A stretch of DNA of 64,000 nucleotides from an uncultured Pelagibacteraceae bacterium (lineage in GTDB: Bacteria; Pseudomonadota; Alphaproteobacteria; Pelagibacterales; Pelagibacteraceae), in contig CABYLY010000003.1 of NCBI GenBank assembly GCA_902519945.1, positions 35,663-99,662 of the forward strand, written 5' to 3'. The translations under genes and the position numbers were made by a program. This document shows, one piece after another, positions 9,534 to 17,850 of this stretch. The notes under the pieces were generated by a model. That model was not told the DNA's origin. It did no database searches and worked only from the letters and a program-made list of their open reading frames with translations. Position 1 is the stretch's first letter, and each line of letters opens with the position of its first letter.

Positions 9534-10009
9534 TATTTCGATTTTTCACCAGCTATTACAGCTTTGAGCTGATCATATTCCTCACAATTGCAACCTTTTA
9601 AAACCTCAAGCCTTTCAACTGCAAGATTATGTCTGTTAGTTGCAACATACAATTCGCCAAGATATTCATTAATACCTTTATGTTTTGGATCAATAGCTAA
9701 ACCTTGAAGATAATATTTCTCCCCATTTTCAAAATCCCCAAGCTTTCTAGTCGTGAAACCTAAATAATTAAGAGTATCAGCTTTACCAGGTTTTTCCTTA
9801 TTAGATTTCAATAAAAGTTTTTGAGCTTTTTCATATTGAGAGTTAGCTTTTTCTTTTTTACCTTTTTTCTCATTCTTTTTTGCAAAATTAATCACTTTTA
9901 CAGCTTTGTCGTAATTAGACTCTGTATCTGAAGAAGCACTACCTGCTGCTAAAACATAGTTACTTGATAGTAAAAAAGTTGCACCGATTAACAAAATTAT
10001 TTTTTTCAT
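9530..10009 (-). CDS. Secreted TPR-repeat protein
   Basis: A 159-residue protein with a signal peptide (KKIILLIGATFLLSSNYVLA then AGSASS) and a lysine-rich N-terminal half. TPR-like repeats follow: KADTLNYLGFTTRKLGDFENGEKYYLQ... and HKGINEYLGELYVATNRHNLAVERL, ending with GCNCEEYDQLKAVI. The paired cysteines near residue 140 may form a disulfide. It lies directly downstream of pxpA on the same strand with no gap (pxpA stop 10010, this start 10009), so it is probably co-transcribed. The function is not known; periplasmic location is inferred from the signal peptide. Confidence 0.78.
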   Translation of the reverse strand: MKKIILLIGATFLLSSNYVLAAGSASSDTESNYDKAVKVINFAKKNEKKGKKEKANSQYEKAQKLLLKSNKEKPGKADTLNYLGFTTRKLGDFENGEKYYLQGLAIDPKHKGINEYLGELYVATNRHNLAVERLEVLKGCNCEEYDQLKAVIAGEKSKY

Positions 10010-10789
10010 TTATTTAAATTTTTTCATTTTATTTAAAGTTTTAAGTTCTAATCCATTTTTTACTAAATTTAATCTTATTGATTTAGCAGTAGCTAAAGAA
10101 CTTAAGTTGTCCCCGTGTATACAAACAGAATCGATTTCACAAGGTATTTGCTTTCCACTGTGACAATTAAGCGCCTGAGATTGTACCATTTTTAAAACAT
10201 GTTTTTTTGCTTCCTCAGGGTTTGTAATCAAAGCATGTGATTTTTTTCTAGAAACAAGATTTCCATCATCCTCGTAATTTCTGTCAGCAAATATTTCGCA
10301 AGCAAATTTCATATTTAATTTTTTTGCTGCCTCTTGCATCTTAGACCCGGTAGGCACTAAATAAATTAAGTCTTTATTAATTGTCTTAATAGTCTTGGCT
10401 AATATTGTTGCCAATTCAATATCTTCACAAGCCATATTATTTAATGCTCCATGAGGTTTCACATGAGTTACATTTTCTCCGTGTGTTAACGCTATTTTTT
10501 GTAAAATTTCATATTGATCAACTATAAGCTTTTTTATTTCTCTTTCTGATAGATTTAATCTTTCTCTTCCAAAATTTTCTGGATCATTAAAAGAGGGGTG
10601 CGCGCCAATACTTACACCATTTTTTTTCGAAATTTGCACTACTTGATTCATAGTTTCTTCATCTCCAGCATGATAACCACAAGCAACATTTGCTGAATTG
10701 ACGATTTCTAATAAATCTGGATCATATTTATTTGAGTGATGTTTTGATTTTTCACCTAAATCACAATTTATATTAATTTCCATAGTCAT
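10010..10789 (-). CDS. pxpA: 5-oxoprolinase (ATP-hydrolysing) subunit A, LamB/YcsF family
   Basis: INCDLGEKSKHH near the N-terminus, then SANVACGYHAGDEETM, GVSIGAHPSFND, FGRERL, VKPHGALNNMA and CIHGDN are the conserved blocks of PxpA. With PxpB and PxpC it hydrolyses the damage product 5-oxoproline to glutamate using ATP. The longest frame starts at 10807, but that start overlaps a -10-like box; MTMEIN at 10789 or MEIN at 10783 aligns with known PxpA N-termini. It faces pxpB across about 20 bases, so the three-subunit enzyme is split over two divergent transcripts. Confidence 0.92.
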   Translation of the reverse strand: MTMEININCDLGEKSKHHSNKYDPDLLEIVNSANVACGYHAGDEETMNQVVQISKKNGVSIGAHPSFNDPENFGRERLNLSEREIKKLIVDQYEILQKIALTHGENVTHVKPHGALNNMACEDIELATILAKTIKTINKDLIYLVPTGSKMQEAAKKLNMKFACEIFADRNYEDDGNLVSRKKSHALITNPEEAKKHVLKMVQSQALNCHSGKQIPCEIDSVCIHGDNLSSLATAKSIRLNLVKNGLELKTLNKMKKFK

Positions 10790-10797
10790 ATTTTGTA

Positions 10798-10805
10798 AGT
10801 ATAAC
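10798..10805. promoter_or_regulatory. Overlapping divergent -10-like boxes between pxpA and pxpB
   Basis: AGTATAAC reads TATAAC on the plus strand (10800-10805), ending 5 bases before the pxpB ATG. On the minus strand it reads TATACT (10803-10798), ending 8 bases before the ATG at 10789. Both would place the transcription start at or within two or three bases of the ATG. The -35 regions would fall in the opposite coding sequence and are not convincing. This is an inference from position; AT richness makes such boxes common by chance. Confidence 0.4.
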
Positions 10806-10810
10806 ATGGC

Positions 10811-11485
10811 ATGATAAAAAATATATCAAATCTTGGTGACGCAGCTTTGTATTGTGATTTTGGGACTGAGGTGAATAAAGAGATAAATACTAAAGTAATA
10901 CAATATTTCAAAAGTATTCAACAAGAAAATATTGACGGTATAAATAATTTAACTCCATCTTATAATAAATTAATTATTTCATTCGACCTTCGAAAAAAAA
11001 ATTTTAAAACTTTAAAAAAATTGATCGAAAATTTAGAAGTCATTAATCAAGACAAATTAGTAAGTAATAAGATTAAAATACCTGTTTGTTGCCATGAAAA
11101 ATTTGCATTGGATATTAAAAGATTAGAAGAAAAGTTAAAAATAAGTCGTGATAAGATTTATGAAAAATTCTTCAGTAAAGAATTTTTTTGTTATATGACT
11201 GGCTTCATTGCAGGTATGCCCTTTTTGGGTGATTTAGATCATGAACTACGCGTAAAACGTTTAGAGACTCCAAGAGTTAAAGTACCCAAAGGTTCAGTTG
11301 GATTAACAGAACAGTTCGCTAATGTTTATACTTTTGAAAGTCCTGGAGGATGGAATATCATTGGAAACACACCACGTATTATTTTCGATAATTCAAAAGA
11401 GAGTGAACCAAATTTAATTAATCCAGGTGATACAATCATTTTTGAACAAATGACACAAGATCAATATAAAGATTATAATGAGTAA
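10811..11485 (+). CDS. pxpB: 5-oxoprolinase subunit B (KipI / allophanate hydrolase subunit 1 family)
   Basis: A 224-residue protein with the KipI-family landmarks: LGDAALYCDFG at the start, IKIPVCCHEKFALDIKRL in the middle, then FFCYMTGFIAGMPFLGDLD and TPRVKVPKGSVGL, and FESPGGWNIIGNTP near the C-terminus. PxpB forms the ATP-dependent 5-oxoprolinase with PxpC and PxpA. Urea amidolyase subunit 1 is a relative, but the adjacent pxpA makes oxoprolinase the better call. It overlaps pxpC by 8 bases. The predicted mRNA start is close to the ATG, and no ribosome binding site is seen. Confidence 0.92.
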   Translation: MIKNISNLGDAALYCDFGTEVNKEINTKVIQYFKSIQQENIDGINNLTPSYNKLIISFDLRKKNFKTLKKLIENLEVINQDKLVSNKIKIPVCCHEKFALDIKRLEEKLKISRDKIYEKFFSKEFFCYMTGFIAGMPFLGDLDHELRVKRLETPRVKVPKGSVGLTEQFANVYTFESPGGWNIIGNTPRIIFDNSKESEPNLINPGDTIIFEQMTQDQYKDYNE

Positions 11486-12422
11486 AAATTATTTTGAAAT
11501 AAAAAGAGCTGGAATAAACACTACATTTCAGGACCAAGGCAGAAACAATCTTTATCATATTGGGATTCCATTTAGTGGAGCTATGGATAATAGAAATTTT
11601 CAAATTTCTAACAAACTTGTTGGTAATGATTTGAATTCACCAACAATCGAATTTGCTTATCAGGGTCCATTATTAAAGTATTTTGGAGATAATATAAATT
11701 TTGCGATTTCGGGAGATGTTAAATTTATGGTTCAGAAAAAAAATAAAGTTATAGAGGGAAATTGTTATCAATCTTTCACATTAGAAAATGGTGATGAAAT
11801 AGATATTGTTACAACGAACAAATCTGTTTATGGATATTTAGCAGTTAGTGGCCAACTTGATCTAAATTATCAATGGTCAAGTTGCTCTATTAATACAAAA
11901 GCAAATATCGGTGCTAATAATGGAAAAAAAATAGAAGATGGAAAAAAAATATATATTTCAAAGATCAATAAAAATTTAAATGATAAAAAATTAAATTACA
12001 TTAATACAAAAATCGAAAATATAAGAGTTATTCAAGGTACAAATTTTGATTATTTTTCTGATGAGGGCAAAAATATCTTTTTCGAAAGAGAATTTACTGT
12101 CTCTAAATTAACAGATCGAATGGGGATGAGATTAGAAGGACCAAAAATAGAAAATATTGTAGATACAAATATAAAATCAGAAGGTTTAATAAAAGGTGTA
12201 ATTCAAGTACCAGCAGACGGAAATCCAATTATTATGCTTTCAGACCACGGAACTATTGGGGGTTATCCTAAAATAGGAGTTGTTATTAGCGCTGATTATG
12301 ACAAATTAGTTCAACTAACCCCTGGTTCAAAAATAAAATTTAAAAAAGTTGAATTAGCTGATGCAGAAGTATTATTTAAATTATATGACCTGGAGACGCA
12401 AAATTTAATTTCACAAATTTAA
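11478..12422 (+). CDS. pxpC: 5-oxoprolinase subunit C (KipA / allophanate hydrolase subunit 2 family)
   Basis: A 314-residue biotin-dependent carboxyltransferase-like protein. FEIKRAGINTTFQDQGR, followed by GIPFSGAMDNRNFQISNKLVGND, and LTDRMGMRLEGP with VPADGNPIIMLSDHGTIGGYP in the last third are characteristic of KipA/PxpC. It works with PxpA and PxpB on 5-oxoproline. Translation starts 8 bases inside pxpB, and the stop makes a TAATG overlap with the EamA transporter, so all three are one operon. Length is normal for the family. Confidence 0.92.
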   Translation: MSKNYFEIKRAGINTTFQDQGRNNLYHIGIPFSGAMDNRNFQISNKLVGNDLNSPTIEFAYQGPLLKYFGDNINFAISGDVKFMVQKKNKVIEGNCYQSFTLENGDEIDIVTTNKSVYGYLAVSGQLDLNYQWSSCSINTKANIGANNGKKIEDGKKIYISKINKNLNDKKLNYINTKIENIRVIQGTNFDYFSDEGKNIFFEREFTVSKLTDRMGMRLEGPKIENIVDTNIKSEGLIKGVIQVPADGNPIIMLSDHGTIGGYPKIGVVISADYDKLVQLTPGSKIKFKKVELADAEVLFKLYDLETQNLISQI

Positions 12423-13300
12423 TGACTTTTATCAGAAACTTACCTGGTCCATTATTAATTTTTTTAGGTGCGTTAAGTTTAAGTTTTGGAGGATTAATTG
12501 TAAAATCTTTTGAGGGTGCAACATTGTGGCAAATTTTATTTTGGAGATCTTTATTTTTTTCTTTAACAGTTTTAGCTTTTCTAATCATTAGTTATAAAAC
12601 AAAAATAGTAGCGTCCTTTTATAATTCTGGATTACCAGGTTTTGTTGGAGGAGTTATTTTATCTTTTGGTTTTTGTGGTTATGTTTTTGCTATGTACAAT
12701 ACTACTGTTGCAAACACTAATTTTATTATCTCACTTCAAATATTATTTCTTGCAATATTTGGGTACTTTTTTCTCAAGGAAAAAATTAATTTAACTACTT
12801 TATTTTCTATCTGTCTAGCCATGACAGGTGTTTTAATAATGGTTGGAAATTCATTATCACCAGGAGAATTATCTGGAAACTTAGCAGCTTTTACGATGCC
12901 TATTACTTTTGCTGTTCTAATAATGATAGTGAGAAAATTTCCCACTGTAGACATGGTGCCAGCTCAGTTTGTTGCTGGTGTCAGTTCATGTTTAATTGGC
13001 TTTTTGTTATCTCCAAAAATAATGATTTCTCCGAATGATATTTTTTTAGGTTTTCTGGCAGGGTTTTTTCAAGTTGGTTTTGGTTTTATATTTATAACTA
13101 TTGGTGCAAGAACAACACCGTCTGCAATGGTGGGAATCATAATGTTATCCGAATCTGTTTTAGGACCTTTATGGGCATTCCTTTTTGTCAGTGAAAGACC
13201 TTCTATATTTGGATTAATAGGGGGTGCAATCGTACTTTTTGCAGTTTTATTACAATTTTACTCGCTTTTGAGTAAACAAAAAAAAATTGTTTCTGATTGA
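12422..13300 (+). CDS. EamA/DMT family transporter, pxp operon
   Basis: A 292-residue protein with about ten membrane helices and two EamA repeats; SLSFGGLIVKSFEGATLWQI in the first helix and the conserved charged ends of helix 4 (FFLKEKINLTTL) are typical of drug/metabolite transporters. It begins on a TAATG overlap with pxpC, so it is translationally coupled to oxoprolinase and could move 5-oxoproline, glutamate or a related amino acid; this is inferred from context only. Its TGA stop lies inside the TTGACT that may serve as the -35 of the glycine riboswitch transcript. Confidence 0.85.
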   Translation: MTFIRNLPGPLLIFLGALSLSFGGLIVKSFEGATLWQILFWRSLFFSLTVLAFLIISYKTKIVASFYNSGLPGFVGGVILSFGFCGYVFAMYNTTVANTNFIISLQILFLAIFGYFFLKEKINLTTLFSICLAMTGVLIMVGNSLSPGELSGNLAAFTMPITFAVLIMIVRKFPTVDMVPAQFVAGVSSCLIGFLLSPKIMISPNDIFLGFLAGFFQVGFGFIFITIGARTTPSAMVGIIMLSESVLGPLWAFLFVSERPSIFGLIGGAIVLFAVLLQFYSLLSKQKKIVSD

Positions 13301-13325
13301 CTTTTTTCTATACATATAAGATTAT
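13297..13325 (+). promoter_or_regulatory. Possible promoter of the gcvTHP riboswitch transcript
   Basis: TTGACT at 13297-13302 contains the TGA stop of the EamA gene. With 17 bases of spacing the -10 would be GATTAT (13320-13325), putting the start near 13332, exactly where the first aptamer begins. TATAAG at 13315-13320 is a better -10 sequence, but the spacing is only 12. The position is persuasive and the -10 is weak. Confidence 0.4.
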
Positions 13326-13330
13326 TTAGC

Positions 13331-13489
13331 CACGGGAGAGACTACAGATTATCGTAGCGCCGAAGGAGCAACCACCCAGGAATCTCTCAGGCAAAAAGGA
13401 CCGTAACATATTAACTCTGGAAAGAGATTTAATTCTCGCCGAAGGAGCAAAACTCTCAGGCAAATATACAGATGGGTACAAAGAGTTAA
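13331..13489 (+). ncRNA. Tandem glycine riboswitch upstream of gcvT
   Basis: Two consecutive glycine aptamers are recognisable. In the first (about 13331-13405), ACGG at 13332-13335 pairs with CCGT at 13401-13404 to form P1, and the core has GAGAG, GCCGAAGGAGCAA and CTCTCAGGCAAA. The second (13411-13489) has TTAACTCT at 13411-13418 pairing with AGAGTTAA at 13482-13489 as P1, and again GCCGAAGGAGCAA with CTCTCAGGCAAA. The linker is six bases. Glycine riboswitches before gcv genes and in SAR11 are established. Here P1 of aptamer 2 ends one base before the gcvT ATG and includes the only Shine-Dalgarno-like AGAG, so control is probably translational. Confidence 0.95.
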
Positions 13490-13490
13490 T

Positions 13491-14594
13491 ATGGAAACAA
13501 AAAAAACATCGCTGTACCAATTACACCAAGATTGTAATGCAAAATTTGTTGAATTTGCAGGCTATCAAATGCCGATACAATATTCAGAAGGTATTATAGA
13601 AGAGCATAAATTCACAAGAAATCACTCAGGTATCTTTGATGTTTCCCACATGGGTCAGCTATTTATTTATGGTGGTGAAGACTTAATTAAAGATTTAGAA
13701 AAAATTTTTCCTTTAAATCTAAAAAATTTAAAATTAAATCATTCAAAATACAGCTTCTTAATGGATAAAGATGCTGGGATACATGACGATTTGATTATTA
13801 CAAAAACAAATGAGGGTTTTTTAATAATTCTTAATGCAGCATGCAAAGATAATGACTTCAAAATTTTAAAAGAACTTCTTAAAGAGAAGTACAAAATGGT
13901 TTTGAATGAAAATAGATCTCTAATTGCCATTCAGGGTCCTAAATCATCAGAAATTCTTAATGATGTTATTAATGGTGTGAAAGATCTTAATTTTATGTCA
14001 GGAAACTGGTTTAAATTTGAAAATCAAAAAGTTTATATTACGCGATCTGGTTATACAGGCGAAGATGGTTTTGAGATATCTATTGCTAACGATTTTGTAG
14101 ACAAACTAACCAGAGAATTAATTAACAAAGGGTCTAAATTGATAGGTCTTGGAGCAAGAGATACATTAAGACTGGAAGCTGGTTTATGTCTTTATGGTCA
14201 TGATCTTGATAAAGACAAAACTCCAGTGGAAGCAAATTTAAAGTGGGCTATTTCAAAAGAAAGAATTTCTAAAGGAGATTTTATTGGCTCTGATATAATT
14301 ATTAAACAATTAAATGATGGTGTTAGCAAAATAAGAGTTGGAATTAAACCTGAGGGAAGAATTATTGCTAGAGAAAAAACAAAAATATTTAATCAATCAG
14401 ATGTTCATATTGGAGAAATCACAAGTGGTACATTTGGACCAAGTGTTAATGGGCCTGTTGCAATGGGTTATGTGGGAAATGAATTTTCGAAAAAAAATAC
14501 TAAGGTATTTTTAGAAGTAAGAGGTAAAAAACATCCTGCAAGTATTTGCAGCTTACCATTTTATAAAAAAAGTTATGTTAAAGGAGTAAATTAA
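13491..14594 (+). CDS. gcvT: Glycine cleavage system T protein (aminomethyltransferase)
   Basis: GcvT transfers the methylene carbon of the H-protein-bound aminomethyl group to tetrahydrofolate, releasing ammonia. The 367-residue sequence has [13 protein letters not shown] near residue 24, [10 protein letters not shown], a [11 protein letters not shown] block around 188, [20 protein letters not shown] near 222, and the C-terminal [17 protein letters not shown]. It starts at ATG 13491 directly after the riboswitch P1 stem and is the first gene of gcvTHP, joined to gcvH by TAATG. Induction or repression by glycine through the leader is expected. Confidence 0.96.
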   Translation: METKKTSLYQLHQDCNAKFVEFAGYQMPIQYSEGIIEEHKFTRNHSGIFDVSHMGQLFIYGGEDLIKDLEKIFPLNLKNLKLNHSKYSFLMDKDAGIHDDLIITKTNEGFLIILNAACKDNDFKILKELLKEKYKMVLNENRSLIAIQGPKSSEILNDVINGVKDLNFMSGNWFKFENQKVYITRSGYTGEDGFEISIANDFVDKLTRELINKGSKLIGLGARDTLRLEAGLCLYGHDLDKDKTPVEANLKWAISKERISKGDFIGSDIIIKQLNDGVSKIRVGIKPEGRIIAREKTKIFNQSDVHIGEITSGTFGPSVNGPVAMGYVGNEFSKKNTKVFLEVRGKKHPASICSLPFYKKSYVKGVN

Positions 14595-14974
14595 TGAGTG
14601 AAGTAAAATATTCAAAAGAACATGAGTGGATTAAGCTAGATGGAGATGTTGCAACAATAGGTATTACACAACATGCAACAGAAATGTTGGGTGATATAGT
14701 TTTTGCAGAACTTCCAGAAAAAGGTGCTAACGTAGAGAAAGATGGTACAGCTGGTGTTGTAGAGTCAACCAAAGCCGCTAGTGATGTATATACACCTGTG
14801 AGTGGCGAAGTGGTTGATACAAATCAAGCTATAGTAGATGATCCATCAAAAATTAATCAAGATCCAGAAGACTCGGCTTGGTTTTTTAAACTTAAAATAA
14901 AAGATCCATCAGAAATGGATACTTTAATGAATAAAGATGATTACGACAAATTTGCAAAGGAGACTTCAGCATAA
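14594..14974 (+). CDS. gcvH: Glycine cleavage system H protein
   Basis: A 126-residue lipoyl carrier. Lys60 in [17 protein letters not shown] is the lipoylation site, and the [19 protein letters not shown] start and [12 protein letters not shown] end are standard. It shuttles the aminomethyl group between the P, T and L proteins. It overlaps both neighbours by one base (TAATG), so the three genes are tightly coupled. The L protein (dihydrolipoyl dehydrogenase) is not in the window and is presumably shared with other complexes. Confidence 0.96.
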   Translation: MSEVKYSKEHEWIKLDGDVATIGITQHATEMLGDIVFAELPEKGANVEKDGTAGVVESTKAASDVYTPVSGEVVDTNQAIVDDPSKINQDPEDSAWFFKLKIKDPSEMDTLMNKDDYDKFAKETSA

Positions 14975-17844
14975 TGTTACCAAATTCAGAAAAAGATTTT
15001 TTAAAAAGACATATTGGTCCTTCTAAAGAAGACCAATCAAAAATGTTAAAAGAATTAAATTATCAATCACTAGATGATTTGATTGACAATACTGTTCCAG
15101 AAAAAATAAAGTTTAAAGGTGAACTTAATATTGGCGATTCAAACTCGGAGTACGAGGCGTTAAGAAAGTTACGAGCAATTTCGAAAAAAAATCAAGTTTA
15201 CTCAAATTTTATCGGTATGGGTTACTATGGAACATATACACCCTACGTAATTTTGAGAAATTTATTAGAAAATCCAGGTTGGTATACTTCATATACACCT
15301 TATCAGCCTGAGGTAGCTCAAGGAAGACTCGAGATGTTATTGAACTTTCAACAAATGATTGTTGACTTTACGGGAATGGATATTGCCAATGCTTCTTTAT
15401 TAGATGAAGGCACAGCAGCAGCAGAGGCTATGGGTCTAAGCCATAGATTGAATAAAAAAGATAGTAATTTAGTTTTTGTTTCTGAAGATTGTCATCCTCA
15501 AACAATAAATGTAATTCAGACAAGAGCTGAACCAATGGGTTTAAAGGTTTTAGTTGGAAAAGAGGATGAAGTTTTAGACCAGCTAAAAGAGGATTTAGTT
15601 TGTGGAATTTTACAATATCCTGGAACTTTAGGAGACATTAAAGACCCAAGTGAAGCAATTAGCAAAATTCACAAAAAAAACGGTAAGGCTGTATTAGCTT
15701 GTGATCTGTTAGCCCTAGCAAAATTAAAAACGCCAAGAGAACTTGGCGCCGACATTGCAGTTGGAAGCTCTCAAAGATTTGGTATTCCAATGGGATATGG
15801 AGGTCCGCATGCAGCTTTTTTTGCTACAAAAGATGAGTTTAAAAGATCAATGCCCGGAAGGATTGTCGGTGTATCAGTTGATAGACACGGTAATAAGGCA
15901 TATAGATTATCATTACAAACTAGAGAGCAACATATCAGAAGAGATAAGGCAACAAGTAATATTTGTACTGCCCAAGCTTTATTAGCAATTGTGTCAGCAG
16001 CATATGCTATTTATCATGGTCCGGATGGAATTAAAAATATTTCAGAAAGAGTGTCTCAATTGGCAAAAAGTTTTGCTGATAAAATAAAACAATCAGGATA
16101 CGAGCTTTATTCGAATAATTTTTTTGACACAGTTACTATTATTACTAAAGAAAAGACTGATCAAATTTATAAGAATGCTCTGAACCAGAGAGTTAATATT
16201 CGAAAAGTAAATTCTGAAATGCTTGCTGTTTCATTTGATGAAAGAAAAAATGTATATAGAGTAAATCAACTATTAAAAATTTTTAATGCAGCAGAATCTA
16301 TCAAAAAAGAAGATCCATCAGTAAGTTTACCTAATCTTCCAAAAAACTTATTAAGAACTTCAAAATATTTGGAGCACCCAGTTTTCAACTCATATCACTC
16401 TGAAACTGAAATGCTTAGATATTTAAAAAGATTAGAAGATAAAGATATAGCATTGAATAGAACTATGATTGCACTCGGCTCATGCACAATGAAGTTAAAC
16501 GCTGCTGCCGAAATGATCCCAATATCATGGAAAGAATTTGCAGAACCTCATCCGTTTGTTCCAGTTGAACAAATGGAAGGTTTTAGAGATTTATTTACTG
16601 ATCTAAAAAATTGGTTGCGTTCAATAACTGGTTTTTCAGGTGTTTCTTTGCAACCTAATGCAGGAGCTCAAGGTGAGTATGCGGGTTTAATGGTTATCAG
16701 AAAGTATCATTTAGATAGAGGCGAAGCTAATCGAAATATATGTTTAATTCCAAGTTCAGCACATGGCACTAACCCTGCAAGTGCACAAATGGTTGGAATG
16801 AAGGTGGTAGTTGTTAATTGTGATAAAGAAGGAAATGTTGATTTTGATGATTTAAAGAAAAAAGCTGAACAACATTCTGAAAATCTTGGGGCACTAATGG
16901 TAACTTATCCATCTACCCATGGAGTATTTGAGGAAAAAATAACTGATATCTGTGAGTTAGTTCATAAACATGGAGGTCAGGTTTACATGGATGGAGCAAA
17001 TCTAAATGCCTTAGTAGGTGTTGCAAAGCCTGGAAATTTTGGTCCAGATGTTTGTCATATTAATTTGCATAAAACATTTTGTATCCCACACGGTGGGGGA
17101 GGACCTGGTATGGGACCAATCGCTTGTAAAAGACATTTGCAAGTTTATTTACCCAATCACCCAGTGATTAAAGATTGTGGACCAACATCTGGTATTGGAG
17201 CAGTGTCGGCAGCTCCTTGGGGTAGTTCAAGTATTTTATCAATCTCTTGGATGTATATTAAAATGATGGGATCAGCTGGATTAAAACTTGCTACTGAAGT
17301 GGCAATATTAAATGCAAATTATATTGCTCATAGACTAAAAGATCATTTTCCAATTTTATATAAAGGATCAAATGGAAATGTTGCTCATGAATGTATTATT
17401 GATATTAGAAATATTAAATCAGAGACAGGAGTGACAGAAGAAGATATTGCAAAAAGATTAATAGATTATGGATTTCATGCACCAACCATGTCATGGCCTG
17501 TAGCTGGTACAATGATGATAGAGCCAACCGAAAGTGAAGGTTTGTCAGAACTTGATAGATTTTGTGACACTTTAATTAAGATTAAAGAAGAAATTGAAAA
17601 AATTAAATCAGGTGAATTTGATAAAATAGACAATCCAATAAAAAATGCTCCTCACACAGACAGTGAATTAGCTTCTGATGATTGGACACATAAATACTCA
17701 AGAGCAGAAGCTGCTTATCCAGCAAAATTCTTAAGATCAAATAAATTTTGGCCTCCAGTTGCAAGAGTGGACAATGTTTATGGTGACAAGAATATATTTT
17801 GTACTTGTCCAAGCATAGATGAATTTAAAGAAGATGCAGCTTAA
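14974..17844 (+). CDS. gcvP: Glycine dehydrogenase (decarboxylating), P protein
   Basis: A single-chain P protein of 956 residues, made of the two halves that are separate (gcvPA/gcvPB) in some bacteria. It decarboxylates glycine with pyridoxal phosphate and loads the aminomethyl group on GcvH. The PLP lysine is Lys700 in NLHKTFCIPHGGGGPG; the N-terminal half opens with FLKRHIGPS and includes GTYTPYVILRN and LLDEGTAAAEAM. It is the last gene of the riboswitch-controlled operon. A 6-base gap separates it from the next gene, which may be read through. Confidence 0.96.
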   Translation: MLPNSEKDFLKRHIGPSKEDQSKMLKELNYQSLDDLIDNTVPEKIKFKGELNIGDSNSEYEALRKLRAISKKNQVYSNFIGMGYYGTYTPYVILRNLLENPGWYTSYTPYQPEVAQGRLEMLLNFQQMIVDFTGMDIANASLLDEGTAAAEAMGLSHRLNKKDSNLVFVSEDCHPQTINVIQTRAEPMGLKVLVGKEDEVLDQLKEDLVCGILQYPGTLGDIKDPSEAISKIHKKNGKAVLACDLLALAKLKTPRELGADIAVGSSQRFGIPMGYGGPHAAFFATKDEFKRSMPGRIVGVSVDRHGNKAYRLSLQTREQHIRRDKATSNICTAQALLAIVSAAYAIYHGPDGIKNISERVSQLAKSFADKIKQSGYELYSNNFFDTVTIITKEKTDQIYKNALNQRVNIRKVNSEMLAVSFDERKNVYRVNQLLKIFNAAESIKKEDPSVSLPNLPKNLLRTSKYLEHPVFNSYHSETEMLRYLKRLEDKDIALNRTMIALGSCTMKLNAAAEMIPISWKEFAEPHPFVPVEQMEGFRDLFTDLKNWLRSITGFSGVSLQPNAGAQGEYAGLMVIRKYHLDRGEANRNICLIPSSAHGTNPASAQMVGMKVVVVNCDKEGNVDFDDLKKKAEQHSENLGALMVTYPSTHGVFEEKITDICELVHKHGGQVYMDGANLNALVGVAKPGNFGPDVCHINLHKTFCIPHGGGGPGMGPIACKRHLQVYLPNHPVIKDCGPTSGIGAVSAAPWGSSSILSISWMYIKMMGSAGLKLATEVAILNANYIAHRLKDHFPILYKGSNGNVAHECIIDIRNIKSETGVTEEDIAKRLIDYGFHAPTMSWPVAGTMMIEPTESEGLSELDRFCDTLIKIKEEIEKIKSGEFDKIDNPIKNAPHTDSELASDDWTHKYSRAEAAYPAKFLRSNKFWPPVARVDNVYGDKNIFCTCPSIDEFKEDAA

Positions 17845-17850
17845 AAATTA

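Noticed and set aside
15743..15985. 80-residue frame within gcvP
   Set aside because: Out-of-frame shadow of a highly conserved part of the P protein.
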